In this document: positions 1-7,783 of the stretch, piece by piece
Position numbering within the stretch: position 1 is the stretch's first letter
How the letters are laid out: every line of letters begins with the position of its first letter
DNA from: 4484-232 sp964486555
GTDB lineage: Bacteria > Thermotogota > Thermotogae > Thermotogales > Thermotogaceae
Assembly: GCA_964486555.1 (NCBI GenBank)
Contig: CAZANP010000039.1
Span: 1-17,188, forward strand
DNA length: 17,188 nucleotides
Direction of reading: 5' to 3'
Notes under the pieces: model-generated
What the model saw: only the letters and a program-made list of their open reading frames with translations
Databases searched by the model: none
What the model was told of the DNA's origin: nothing
Made by a program: the position numbers and the translations under genes

Positions 1-168
1 CGTTTCACATTATCTTTACCGGTGACAGCAGCTGTGACTCCTGGACATGAAGAATTCTTGGATTGGGCATGCGAAATAGCTGAAAACTTCAAACCTCTCT
101 CAGACAAAGAAATGGAGCTTCTTAAAGTGAGAAGCTCCGAAATAGAGGAACCAGTTTTTCCTCTTTAG
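1..168 (+). CDS. Aldo/keto reductase, C-terminal fragment (5' end outside window)
   Basis: An open frame runs from the left edge to a TAG at 166-168 and gives 55 residues, starting RFTLSLPVTAAVTPGHEEF and ending EEPVFPL. The pattern of a Leu-Pro-Val-Thr stretch, a Pro-Gly-His-Glu-Glu turn, an amphipathic helix and then a 'NFKPLSDKEMELL' helix resembles the C-terminal tail of bacterial aldo/keto reductases, NAD(P)H-dependent TIM-barrel oxidoreductases. The catalytic tetrad would be in the missing N-terminal part, so activity cannot be judged. It is the only plus-strand gene and converges on fabD; its TAG shares two bases with the fabD TAA. Coding status is well supported by the composition and the clean junction. 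The family call is a resemblance, not proof. Confidence 0.6.
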   Translation, partial: RFTLSLPVTAAVTPGHEEFLDWACEIAENFKPLSDKEMELLKVRSSEIEEPVFPL

Positions 169-1037
169 ATCTCTTGAAAACTCAAAACCTTGAATCCCAT
201 CTTCCTTCCAAGATTCTTAAGAACCGTTTTAGGACCAACTTCTATAAATTCTTTCACACCCAGCTCGTTCATCCTGTACATGGATTGTCTCCAAAGAACA
301 GGCCCTGTTATCTGCTCTATAACGTTCTTCTTTATCTCCTGTGGATCATCCGTCTCAGTAGCCGTGGAGTTCATGACGATCTTGAATCTCGGTTTTCTGA
401 ACTCTATTTTTGAAAGGAGTTCTTCCATTTTCTCCCTTGCTTTTTCTAAAAATGGAGTGTGGAAAGGGCTGGAAACTTTGAGCTCCACCACTCTCTTAGC
501 CCCTACTTCCTTCAACTTTTCCATAGCTTCATAAACAGCTTCTTTCTTTCCACTTATGACTATCTGTTCATCGGAATTGTAATTCGCTACGAAAACATCG
601 GAAATCTTCTCCACCACTTCGTTCACAACATTTTCGGGAGCCCCTATGACCGCCGCCATAGTTCCTTTTCCAGGTTCAAGTGCTTCGCTCATGAACTCTC
701 CTCTTTTCCTCACAACCATGAGGCCCGTTTCGAAATCGTATACTCCTGTTACCGCAAGAGCTGTGTACTCTCCCAGACTGTGCCCTGCAACTATATCCGG
801 AAGAAACCCTTTATCCTCAAGTTCCTTGAAAGCGATATAACTTGCTATGTATATCGCTGGTTGGGCGTTCTCTGTGAGTTTCAAAACTTCTTCATCACCA
901 TCCATTATCTCCCTTATATCGAAACCAAGAACTTTTCTTGCTTTCTCAAAGATCTCATCGGCGTGGGAGAATTTCGAAAAATCTCTTCCCATACCGGAAT
1001 ACTGTGATCCTTGTCCCGGAAATAGAAAAGCCCTCAT
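165..1037 (-). CDS. fabD: Malonyl-CoA:ACP transacylase (FabD)
   Basis: FabD moves the malonyl group from CoA to the phosphopantetheine arm of acyl carrier protein, supplying the extender unit for type II fatty acid synthesis in the cytoplasm. The protein opens with the family motif FPGQGSQ and has the nucleophile elbow GHSLGEYTAL (Ser89 counting from the upstream ATG at 1043), the conserved Arg114 in RKRGEFM that binds the malonyl carboxylate, and the catalytic His195 in SPFHTPF. Length, about 290 residues, is normal. The ATG at 1043 overlaps the fabK stop but lies only 1 nt from the GGAGG; the in-frame ATG at 1037 is 7 nt from it, so 1037 is preferred (290 aa). It is the last gene of the fabF-fabZ-fabK-fabD operon. 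Confidence 0.95.
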   Translation of the reverse strand: MRAFLFPGQGSQYSGMGRDFSKFSHADEIFEKARKVLGFDIREIMDGDEEVLKLTENAQPAIYIASYIAFKELEDKGFLPDIVAGHSLGEYTALAVTGVYDFETGLMVVRKRGEFMSEALEPGKGTMAAVIGAPENVVNEVVEKISDVFVANYNSDEQIVISGKKEAVYEAMEKLKEVGAKRVVELKVSSPFHTPFLEKAREKMEELLSKIEFRKPRFKIVMNSTATETDDPQEIKKNVIEQITGPVLWRQSMYRMNELGVKEFIEVGPKTVLKNLGRKMGFKVLSFQEI

Positions 1038-1039
1038 TC

Positions 1040-1981
1040 TCATCCCTCCAGATACTTTGAAAGTTCCTTAAGAGTTTCAAAAAACTCCTTCATGATATCT
1101 TTCATGACTTCTTTGACCGTTTTTATATCGCTTATGAGTCCTGCAGATTGTCCAGCCATGAATGAACCAGAACCGATATCACCATCCTGTACGGCTCTTC
1201 TCAGACTTCCAACTAGCTTCTCTTCCGCTTCCATAGGATCTGACACTTCAAGTTCTCTTATTTTCCTGGCGAAAGGTGTTTTCAGGACCCTGACTGGATG
1301 ACCCAACTTTGCTCCTGTTACAACTGTGTCCCTTATGGAAGCTCTCAAAACCTTCTCTTTGAAAGTGGGATGGACCTCGCTTTCAACGGTGGCTATGAAC
1401 CTTGTTCCCATTTGGATTCCTTCAGCTCCCAACGCGAAAGCTGCCGCCATACCCCTTCCATCGGCGATTCCTCCCGCCGCTATGACCGGTATCTTCACAC
1501 TCCTCGCTACCTTGTTGACCAGAACCATCGTTGTGACTTCTCCTATATGTCCACCAGATTCCATACCTTCCGCTATGACGGCATCCGCTCCGATCCTTTC
1601 CATCAACTTTGCGAGGGAATCGGAAGCGACAACAGGTATAACCTTTATCCCCTTCTCTTTGAGCTCAGGTACGTACTTGGAAGGATTTCCCGCTCCAAAC
1701 GTGATGGCATCGACCTTCTCCTCCACACAGACCTTAACAAGATCATCCACGTAAGGAGATAGAAGAAGAACGTTCACACCGATCGGTTTGCTCGTTAGGC
1801 TCTTTGCCTCCCTTATCGCTTCTCTCAAAATATCTGGTGTCATGGCGCCAGATCCTATTATCCCGAGACCCCCCGCTTCAGAGACGGCCGCGGCTAGTTT
1901 TGGTGTTCCTGCCCATGCCATACCTCCCATAACTATTGGATACTCTATGTTCAACATCTCGTTTACCCTGGTTCTTATCAT
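1040..1981 (-). CDS. fabK: Enoyl-ACP reductase II, FMN type (FabK)
   Basis: FabK catalyses the last step of each fatty acid elongation round, NAD(P)H- and FMN-dependent reduction of trans-2-enoyl-ACP. The 313-residue TIM barrel begins with MIRTRVNEMLNIEYPIVMGGM and carries EGMESGGHIGE with His145, matching the essential His of the FabK family, then the FMN-phosphate motifs AAGGIADGRG (168-177) and GIQMGTRF (188-195). By sequence alone such proteins are often labelled nitronate monooxygenase / 2-nitropropane dioxygenase. Its position between fabZ and fabD, with ATGA overlaps on both sides, makes FabK the much better call. No FabI-type short-chain reductase is present in the window. The ATG at 1981 follows a GGGGTGA ribosome site. 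Confidence 0.93.
   Translation of the reverse strand: MIRTRVNEMLNIEYPIVMGGMAWAGTPKLAAAVSEAGGLGIIGSGAMTPDILREAIREAKSLTSKPIGVNVLLLSPYVDDLVKVCVEEKVDAITFGAGNPSKYVPELKEKGIKVIPVVASDSLAKLMERIGADAVIAEGMESGGHIGEVTTMVLVNKVARSVKIPVIAAGGIADGRGMAAAFALGAEGIQMGTRFIATVESEVHPTFKEKVLRASIRDTVVTGAKLGHPVRVLKTPFARKIRELEVSDPMEAEEKLVGSLRRAVQDGDIGSGSFMAGQSAGLISDIKTVKEVMKDIMKEFFETLKELSKYLEG
1045..1049 (-). promoter_or_regulatory. Ribosome binding site deciding the fabD start
   Basis: GGAGG on the minus strand lies 1 nt upstream of the first ATG (1043) but 7 nt upstream of the second in-frame ATG (1037). Normal spacing is 5-9 nt, so initiation at 1037 is favoured, removing two residues from the longest frame. Confidence 0.7.
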
Positions 1982-2394
1982 TTCTTCACCCCCAGTATGA
2001 GCTTTGCCTTTGCTACTATCTTTTCATCAACTTTGGCAATCCCCTGAACGATCACAACACCCATCTTTCTTTCAAGAACCTTGACTTCGTACACGAGTCT
2101 GTCACCTGGCCTGACTTCTTTTTTGAATCTTGCTTCATCTATCCCAAGAAACAGTGGAACTACTCCTTCTGAATCCTTGAGAAGCAAAATACCAGCTGTC
2201 TGTGCGAGTCCCTCTATTATCAGAACACCTGGATATATGGGATAACTTGGGAAATGTCCTTGAAAAACCGGATCGGATATAGATATGTTTTTGAAGGCCA
2301 CTATCCTGTCTTCTTCCTCTTCGATCACACCGTCCACGAGCAAAAATGGATATCTATGAGGAAGGATCTTCATGACGTCATCCACATTCTTCAT
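1978..2394 (-). CDS. fabZ: 3-hydroxyacyl-ACP dehydratase (FabZ)
   Basis: FabZ removes water from 3-hydroxyacyl-ACP to give the trans-2-enoyl-ACP that FabK then reduces. The 138-residue hot-dog-fold protein shows the family start MKILPHRYPFLLVDGV, the catalytic His47 in FQGHFP and the partner acid Glu61 in PGVLIIEGLAQTAG; length is typical for FabZ. Nothing suggests the isomerase FabA (no fabB neighbour, FabZ-type LPHRYPF signature). The start ATG at 2394 overlaps the fabF TGA as ATGA and has a GGGAGGT ribosome site 7-8 nt upstream, inside the last fabF codons. Its own stop overlaps the fabK start, so translation of the operon is probably coupled. Confidence 0.96.
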   Translation of the reverse strand: MKNVDDVMKILPHRYPFLLVDGVIEEEEDRIVAFKNISISDPVFQGHFPSYPIYPGVLIIEGLAQTAGILLLKDSEGVVPLFLGIDEARFKKEVRPGDRLVYEVKVLERKMGVVIVQGIAKVDEKIVAKAKLILGVKK

Positions 2395-3629
2395 GGCTCA
2401 TACCTCCCCACTACCAAGGAAACGTTGTGACCACCGAAACCGAAGGAATTCTTTATGAGATTCCTTATCTCCCTTTTCACAGGTTCCTTTCCGACGACAC
2501 CCATTCCTTCAGCTTCCTCATCAGGTTCATCGAAATTTGGCATAGCGTGCACAAAGGATTCTTTCATCTCAAGGATGCTTATGATCAGCTCGACTATACC
2601 TGCTGCCCCCAAAAGATGCCCGACGAGTGCTTTCGAAGAGTTTATGGATACATCCGACGCTTTTTCTCCAAAGAGTCTTTTTATGGCTTTGAGTTCTGCT
2701 TTATCACCTGCTGGGGTACTCGTTGCGTGGCAGTTCACATAATCTATGTCTTCTATCGATAATCCAGAATCCCTCAGCGCCAATTCCATTGCCCTTTTCG
2801 CTCCATCACCTTCGGGATCCGGTGCACTCATATGGTAAGCATCATCCGTCATTCCAACTCCTTTGATCTCAGCCAAAATCTTCGCTTCACGTTCCTTCGC
2901 CACCTCTTCCGCTTCCAGAATCAGAATTCCCCCACCTTCCCCCATGACGAATCCATCTCTGTTTCTATCGAAAGGTCTTGAAGCCGCCTTGGGATCATCG
3001 TTCCTTGTCGAAAGGGCTCTCATGTTTGCAAATCCCACGATTGGTAGAGGAGCTATAGTCGCTTCGGATCCTCCAACCACCGCCACATCGACAAGACCCT
3101 GCTTTATCATCATGGTCCCCAGAGCTACCGCATGAAGGGATGAAGCGCAAGCACTCACAGTTGCGAAGTTGGGACCCTTCAATTTGTATTCCATCGCAAC
3201 TATTCCAGATGCCATATCTATGAGTATCATGGGAATTAGAAATGGACTAACTTTCGAATATCCGTGAGCCAGGAACTTGTTGTTCTCGTTATCTAAAGTT
3301 ATGAATCCTCCCATACCTGATCCTATGATAACCGCCGTCCTTTCTGAATATCTGGAAAAGTCTATTCCAGATTCCTCCACAGCTTCTTTAGTTGCTGCTA
3401 ATGCGAATTGAACGAATCTATCGGTTCTTCTTGCAAGCTTTTTATCGATGTAATCCGCTGGATTGAAGTCCCTTACCTCGGCTGCTATTTGTACAGGGAG
3501 GTTGGATGCATCGAAAGATCGAATTTTATCGACACCTATTCTTGCCTCTTTCACGCCTTCCCACAGTTTTTCCTTTCCTATCCCTATAGGACTCACTACT
3601 CCCATACCGGTTACAACAACTCTTCTCAC
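2391..3629 (-). CDS. fabF: 3-oxoacyl-ACP synthase II (FabF)
   Basis: FabF is the elongating beta-ketoacyl-ACP synthase: it condenses an acyl chain held on its cysteine with malonyl-ACP, releasing CO2. The 412-residue thiolase-fold protein has the complete Cys-His-His triad: Cys161 in TVSACASSLHAV, His301 in NCHATSTPAGDKAE, and His338 in SSKALVGHLLGAAG with the conserved Lys333. The residues after the nucleophile (CASS) differ from the commoner CATG form but do not disturb the triad. The start is GTG at 3629, set by an AGGAGGTGG ribosome site 7 nt upstream. It is first in its operon, about 27 nt downstream of the predicted transcription start, and shares an ATGA overlap with fabZ. Confidence 0.96.
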   Translation of the reverse strand: MRRVVVTGMGVVSPIGIGKEKLWEGVKEARIGVDKIRSFDASNLPVQIAAEVRDFNPADYIDKKLARRTDRFVQFALAATKEAVEESGIDFSRYSERTAVIIGSGMGGFITLDNENNKFLAHGYSKVSPFLIPMILIDMASGIVAMEYKLKGPNFATVSACASSLHAVALGTMMIKQGLVDVAVVGGSEATIAPLPIVGFANMRALSTRNDDPKAASRPFDRNRDGFVMGEGGGILILEAEEVAKEREAKILAEIKGVGMTDDAYHMSAPDPEGDGAKRAMELALRDSGLSIEDIDYVNCHATSTPAGDKAELKAIKRLFGEKASDVSINSSKALVGHLLGAAGIVELIISILEMKESFVHAMPNFDEPDEEAEGMGVVGKEPVKREIRNLIKNSFGFGGHNVSLVVGRYEP

Positions 3630-3662
3630 CAGACCACCTCCTGATTCTGAAAATTCTGGTGT

Positions 3663-3692
3663 ATTATACTAACCCCGTTTTACTTAAGTCAA
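3663..3692 (-). promoter_or_regulatory. Sigma-A-type promoter of the fabFZKD operon
   Basis: On the minus strand, TTGACT (3687-3692) and a perfect TATAAT (3663-3668) are separated by 18 nt. Transcription would start near 3656, giving a leader of about 27 nt before the fabF GTG. It lies in the only gap of more than 100 nt in the window and is the clearest promoter seen, so the fab genes probably form a transcription unit separate from priA. No terminator for priA was found in the same gap, so read-through from upstream remains possible. Confidence 0.8.
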
Positions 3693-3697
3693 GTAAA
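3679..3697. promoter_or_regulatory. Inverted repeat over the fab promoter -35 box, candidate operator
   Basis: TTTACTT and AAGTAAA form perfect 7-bp arms around a 5-nt centre, 19 bp in all, and the -35 hexamer lies inside it. This arrangement is typical of a repressor operator. Fatty acid synthesis operons are commonly controlled this way (FapR or FabT in Firmicutes), but the sequence is not a clear match to the sites I know for those, and no regulator gene is in the window. Confidence 0.45.
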
Positions 3698-3733
3698 TAA
3701 TGTTAAATGATAGGAAACACTCTATATGACGGG

Positions 3734-5971
3734 CTATACGATGCTAGGAGGATCAACAAATATTTTCCAGGAACCTTTATAAATTTTCAAAACCTTCTGT
3801 AAATCCTTCAGGAAGAACTCTGGAGTATCCACCTTAACTATGAAATGATGCCTGTAGAGACCTCTCAATTTGAAAATCGGATGTTCGGAAGGGCCCAGTA
3901 TGTTATGGGAATCCTTGAGTTTATCGACAACCGTTTTTATCAGATCCCACCCTGTAAGGGGGGTGGATGATTCAAGAATGACGTGTATCAGGTGAGAATA
4001 AGGAGGGTAAGATAATTCCTTTCTTCTTTCCAACTCCAAGTCATAGTAACCGGGGACATCATGTTTGGAAGCAAAGGTCAAGACAGGATCATTTGGATTC
4101 CAAGTTTGGATGATCGCTTTTCCCCTGCCTCTTCTTCCCGACCTTCCAAACACCTGAACCAGCAGCTGGAACGTCCTTATGTTCGTTGTGTAATCAGGTA
4201 TGAACAGAAGACCATCCACATCTAGAACGCAGACCAAACCTATGTTCGGTATATCAAGACCTTTCGTTATCATTTTGGTACCAACGAGAATATCTATCTT
4301 GCCTTCTTGCAACCCATCGAGATATTTTTGAACGTCATGAGGTTTTTCGATAACCTCTCTATCGATCCTTGCGATCTTCACACCGGGGAAGAATCTCACA
4401 AGCTCTCTCTCTATCCTTTCCGTTCCTGTCCCAAAAGGAACCAATCTTCCTCCACAGACGGGGCATTCACTGAAAGCAGGTATCTCATATCCGCACTGGT
4501 GACATTTGAAAACATTTTTTGAACTGTGATAACTCATGGAAACATCACAGTTTTTGCATCTCACAACGTATCCACATTCCTCACATTTTACATATCCTGA
4601 AAAACCTTTCCTCCTCGAGAATATCAGGACCCTTTCTCTTCGGTTCAACGTTTTCTCCATCTCATCCAGCACTGTCTTTGAGAAACTGCCAATCCTTTCT
4701 TCCCTTCTCATATCCACGATCTCTACCTCAGGGAGTTCTCCCAGAGCTCTTCCTTTCAACACGTGAAATTTCATTTCTTCCTTCTTCGCCGAAATGTAAT
4801 GATCCAGTCTTGGGGTTGCAGAACCAAATATCACGTTCAGTCCGAACAATTCTCCCATTTTCTCAGCAACTTTCACAGCATCGTAAACCGGTTCGTTTCT
4901 CTGATAGTAGCTCTCGTCATGTTCCTCATCGATGAGTATTATCTTGAGATCTTTCATAGGGACGAAGAGAGCGCTTCTGGAACCTACAAGGATCTTCGTT
5001 TCACCTTTCACCGCTTTGAACCATTCCAGAACGCGTCTTGCACGTGTGAGATAACTGTGGTACACCCCAACGGGAACATCTGGAAATTTCCCCTTTATCC
5101 TCGCGATTATGGATGGGGTGAGCGACGTTTCAGGAACAAGGTATATAGCGCTCCCTTCATTTAAATAACTCTTTAAAACTTCCAGATACACTTCCGTTTT
5201 CCCACTACCCGTTGGACCGAATACGAGATGTTTCCCCAACTCTTTACAACTTTCAGCGACCATCAATCTGTCTTTCTCTATCGTCTCGGGAGGTGCCACA
5301 GCACCTTGATCTTCTTTTATCTCGATAATCCCTTTTTCCGCTAGTGAGAATACCGTTTTCCTAGAAACTCCCAGGTAATAAACAAGCTCGTTCAGAAGAA
5401 CTCCATCGTGAAACATCAAGTAATCGATTATTTCCTTCTGTCTGGGAGGTAGATTGATTTTCAAAAGCTCCTGGATCTTCTTCCTCAAGAAAATCCTTCT
5501 CTTTAACCTGGGTTTCGGCATCTTGACCAGGACTTCTTTTCTCAACTTCACGATACCGGACTTCAGATAATTGTTTAACATTTCTTCCCCATACAGCTTT
5601 ACGAACTCTTTCTTTCTCATTCTTTTAAAACTCAAAAGAGGAGACAAGGATTCAACGTACTCTTCTGTATATTTACCTATATCCCCCGGAAAGAAGAGAT
5701 CCATGATCATACCGATCGGTGAACCGTAGAATTCGCTCATCCAGAAAGCCAGAGTAACGTGGCTTTCTGTCAGGAAAGAACCATCATCTAACCTTTGAAG
5801 GATGTTCTTTATCTTTCTTCTCTTTTTTACCTCTCTCAGAACGTAACCAACGACCTTATTCCTTCTGAAATCCACAAGGACCCTCTCTCCAGGTAGAAGT
5901 TTCTCTGAACTTTTATACACAAACGTCTTAAGTAAAGGAAGTCTTGATATGGCCACTTCGTAATAAAACAT
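3734..5971 (-). CDS. priA: Primosomal replication-restart helicase PriA
   Basis: PriA recognises stalled or repaired forks and reloads the replicative helicase; it is a 3'-5' ATP-dependent DNA helicase. In order: an N-terminal 3' DNA-end-binding domain (about 1-95), a winged helix near 175-220, a helicase core with Walker A GPTGSGKT (252-259) and Walker B DEEH (348-351), GSATPR near 383, an inserted zinc module, then helicase domain 2 with the VFGRSGRRGRG motif VI. The zinc module has all eight cysteines (463, 466, 472, 475, 490, 493, 503, 506). At 745 residues it is full length. The ATG at 5971 has a GAGGTGAAGGA ribosome site and lies 12 nt after the YitT gene, suggesting co-transcription. 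Motif IV-VI residues (GTKMITKGLDIPN) differ somewhat from the usual GTQMIAKGHDFP form. Confidence 0.96.
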   Translation of the reverse strand: MFYYEVAISRLPLLKTFVYKSSEKLLPGERVLVDFRRNKVVGYVLREVKKRRKIKNILQRLDDGSFLTESHVTLAFWMSEFYGSPIGMIMDLFFPGDIGKYTEEYVESLSPLLSFKRMRKKEFVKLYGEEMLNNYLKSGIVKLRKEVLVKMPKPRLKRRIFLRKKIQELLKINLPPRQKEIIDYLMFHDGVLLNELVYYLGVSRKTVFSLAEKGIIEIKEDQGAVAPPETIEKDRLMVAESCKELGKHLVFGPTGSGKTEVYLEVLKSYLNEGSAIYLVPETSLTPSIIARIKGKFPDVPVGVYHSYLTRARRVLEWFKAVKGETKILVGSRSALFVPMKDLKIILIDEEHDESYYQRNEPVYDAVKVAEKMGELFGLNVIFGSATPRLDHYISAKKEEMKFHVLKGRALGELPEVEIVDMRREERIGSFSKTVLDEMEKTLNRRERVLIFSRRKGFSGYVKCEECGYVVRCKNCDVSMSYHSSKNVFKCHQCGYEIPAFSECPVCGGRLVPFGTGTERIERELVRFFPGVKIARIDREVIEKPHDVQKYLDGLQEGKIDILVGTKMITKGLDIPNIGLVCVLDVDGLLFIPDYTTNIRTFQLLVQVFGRSGRRGRGKAIIQTWNPNDPVLTFASKHDVPGYYDLELERRKELSYPPYSHLIHVILESSTPLTGWDLIKTVVDKLKDSHNILGPSEHPIFKLRGLYRHHFIVKVDTPEFFLKDLQKVLKIYKGSWKIFVDPPSIV

Positions 5972-5983
5972 TCCTTCACCTCA

Positions 5984-6844
5984 TCAGAAGATCTTTTCTA
6001 TCCTCTTGAAACCTTCTCCAAGAACCTGCCTTACCTCTTTTATGATCACAAAAGCCGATGGATCCAGCTTTCTTATATGCCTTATGAGCTCGTTCAACTC
6101 CCTTCTTTTCACAACGACCATTAAGACCTCCCTATCCATTCCCGTGTAGGCACCCTTTGCAGGAATATAGGTTGCACCCCTCTCAAGCTTGTTTAGAACG
6201 AAGCTTGCTATCTCCTTGTTCTTGCTTGAAATTATGAAGACCTCACTCGATAGCTCCAAACCATGCATTATGAAATCTATTGAAAGACCGTTTATTATGA
6301 TCGCGAGGATCGAGTACATACCCGTTCTTGCACTGAACGAAACACCAGCAAGGGCCCCTATGGTGAAATCCACAAAGAGGAGGGTCGTGCCCAGAGATGT
6401 TCCAAGGTATCTGTTAAAAATCCTTGCGATTATATCTGTTCCACCTGTGGATGCATTTTGAGAGAAAGTTATAGCCATTCCAAGAGCTGTCAGAATGTCA
6501 CCGAAGAAAACGACTATAAACAGATCCTCTCCACTGTACTTGGGTACAATTGAGAATCTGTCGAGAAAATCGACGAAGAAATTGAGGACGAAGGTGCAGT
6601 ATATCGTTTTCGCACTGAAATCGAAACCGATGGTCAGAAAAGCTATCAAAAACAGGAGGCCATTCAGTATGTACATCCATACCCCAACGGATATGGGAAC
6701 GAAGTGGTTTAAGATTATAGAAAGCCCGCTCACCCCACCAGCTGCGATGTTACTCGGTATCAGGAATACCACCAATCCCAAAGCCGTTATGAAGGTTCCA
6801 ACTGTGGCAAAGAAATATTCTCTCATCGTTTCCAATCTGTTCAA
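5984..6844 (-). CDS. YitT-family membrane protein with DUF2179 domain
   Basis: This is a cytoplasmic-membrane protein of the YitT (DUF161/DUF2179) family, whose substrate is not firmly established. From a TTG start it has 286 residues: hydrophobic segments near 9-29, 53-71, 81-97, 108-127, 153-170 and 175-190, then a soluble C-terminal DUF2179 domain from about 200 to the end. Two related glycine-rich motifs, NIAAGGVSG (32-40) and NASTGGTDI (130-138), mark the two halves of the membrane domain. The frame can be opened ten codons earlier at GTG 6874, but that start has no ribosome site and would place GGAGGTGGG inside the protein; the TTG at 6844 lies 7 nt downstream of that GGAGG. It sits between a DUF89 gene and priA, which does not reveal a role. 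Confidence 0.85.
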   Translation of the reverse strand: MNRLETMREYFFATVGTFITALGLVVFLIPSNIAAGGVSGLSIILNHFVPISVGVWMYILNGLLFLIAFLTIGFDFSAKTIYCTFVLNFFVDFLDRFSIVPKYSGEDLFIVVFFGDILTALGMAITFSQNASTGGTDIIARIFNRYLGTSLGTTLLFVDFTIGALAGVSFSARTGMYSILAIIINGLSIDFIMHGLELSSEVFIISSKNKEIASFVLNKLERGATYIPAKGAYTGMDREVLMVVVKRRELNELIRHIRKLDPSAFVIIKEVRQVLGEGFKRIEKIF

Positions 6845-6851
6845 ATTCCCA

Positions 6852-6856
6852 CCTCC
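6852..6856 (-). promoter_or_regulatory. Ribosome binding site deciding the TTG start of the YitT-family gene
   Basis: GGAGG (within GGAGGTGGG) lies 7 nt upstream of a TTG codon at 6844, whereas the longer GTG start at 6874 has only AGGGACCTTC before it. The TTG start is therefore preferred. Confidence 0.7.
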
Positions 6857-6883
6857 AAAAATAAAAGGGGACACGAAGGTCCC
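6857..6883 (-). terminator. Weak intrinsic-terminator-like hairpin after the DUF89 gene
   Basis: On the minus strand GGGAC (6879-6883) and GTCCC (6868-6872) can form a 5-bp GC-rich stem with a 6-nt loop, followed by CTTTTATTTTT. The stem is short and the T run is broken, so termination is probably partial. The 63-nt gap it lies in separates the DUF89 and YitT genes; I saw no promoter in it. Confidence 0.35.
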
Positions 6884-6907
6884 TGAGGATTCTTCACGGT
6901 GTTTTCA

Positions 6908-7783
6908 TCACTCCAGGGTATCTCTACTCACGAAAACCAGGGATTCCACGGGCACGTTCAAAAATTCAGCCACCACATCGCATTTCACGACCAGGAGGAA
7001 GAACAGGTTCTTTCTGTCTTCATCCACCAATCCTTCAAAATTCCCCTGTCCTTTTGAGAGAACGATGTCAGATTCGAAGAAATGTTTCCTGAAATCCTCG
7101 TTGGAGAAGTCCAACATGGTACCGGGAAGTTCCATACCGGAACTTATGATGTTTGCAACTCTATCCATACCGACACTCAGGGCGTCCTCGACCGTCACAT
7201 CGTTTATAACGGGTGAAGCCTTCGCGGCAACTGTCACCTCAAGAGAAGGGTTGTACTCCTTCATTATCTCTATGAAGAATCTATCGAATACAACCTCTCC
7301 AGAGTTATCGAGAACGTACAGTAGAGAAAAAGCGTTTTTTATGGATTCTTTGAATTTCTCAAAATCTTCTCTGCCGAAAGGTTTACTCAAGATTTCTTTT
7401 ATCCTTTCAAAAGCCCTTTTCTCGTTCCAATCTGGAAGTCCAAGATCGATGAGGTTACCAGCAGCTGCAAGTTTCGATGCATCGTATAAAGGATCTGCTG
7501 AGCTTTTTATCATTGGTTTCAACTCTTCCAGAATTCGTTCAGCCATTTCGTTTGATCTCTTCTTCTCCTCGATATACGGGTCTTTGGTGTTCAGAACCTT
7601 TTTTAAGTACGTATGAATTTCCCCTCCAATTTCTAAAGGTTTCATACCCCATTCCATCTCAGAAAGCTTTTTCATGACCTCTTGGATCCTTTGCCATTTC
7701 TTGTGATGGCTCTTTTCATACTTGTTGAGAACCCTCATAGCCTGATTCAGTGTACATATCAAACACCTCGCATCAGCTCTCAT
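6908..7783 (-). CDS. DUF89 / ARMT1-like metal-dependent phosphatase
   Basis: This 291-residue protein looks like a stand-alone DUF89 member. Characterised relatives are metal-dependent 'damage-control' phosphatases acting on sugar phosphates or, for the domain fused to pantothenate kinase, on 4'-phosphopantetheine and its oxidised forms. Visible features: an N-terminal CLIC pair (Cys7, Cys10), AAAGNLIDLGL (107-116), LDNSGEVVFD (158-167) with probable metal ligands Asp159 and Asn160, NDVT with Asp195, and SKGQGNFEGL (243-252). The ligands are assigned by analogy with ARMT1, not measured. The ATG at 7783 has GGAGG 5 nt upstream, and the gene overlaps acpP by 11 nt, so the two are probably translated together. 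The substrate in this organism is unknown. Confidence 0.8.
   Translation of the reverse strand: MRADARCLICTLNQAMRVLNKYEKSHHKKWQRIQEVMKKLSEMEWGMKPLEIGGEIHTYLKKVLNTKDPYIEEKKRSNEMAERILEELKPMIKSSADPLYDASKLAAAGNLIDLGLPDWNEKRAFERIKEILSKPFGREDFEKFKESIKNAFSLLYVLDNSGEVVFDRFFIEIMKEYNPSLEVTVAAKASPVINDVTVEDALSVGMDRVANIISSGMELPGTMLDFSNEDFRKHFFESDIVLSKGQGNFEGLVDEDRKNLFFLLVVKCDVVAEFLNVPVESLVFVSRDTLE

Noticed and set aside
1040..1981. Reading this protein as a nitronate monooxygenase.
   Set aside because: The fold family is shared, but the surrounding fabF-fabZ-fabD genes and the EGMESGGHIGE motif favour FabK.
3698..3733. A terminator for priA in the gap before fabF.
   Set aside because: No GC-rich stem followed by a T run could be found on the minus strand in this stretch.
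6495..7616. A 373-codon open frame on the plus strand, antisense to both the YitT-family and DUF89 genes.
   Set aside because: Its translation is Ser/Lys/Phe-rich with no recognisable motif, it spans two well-supported minus-strand genes and the gap between them, and it has no convincing ribosome site. It is a by-product of minus-strand codon bias.
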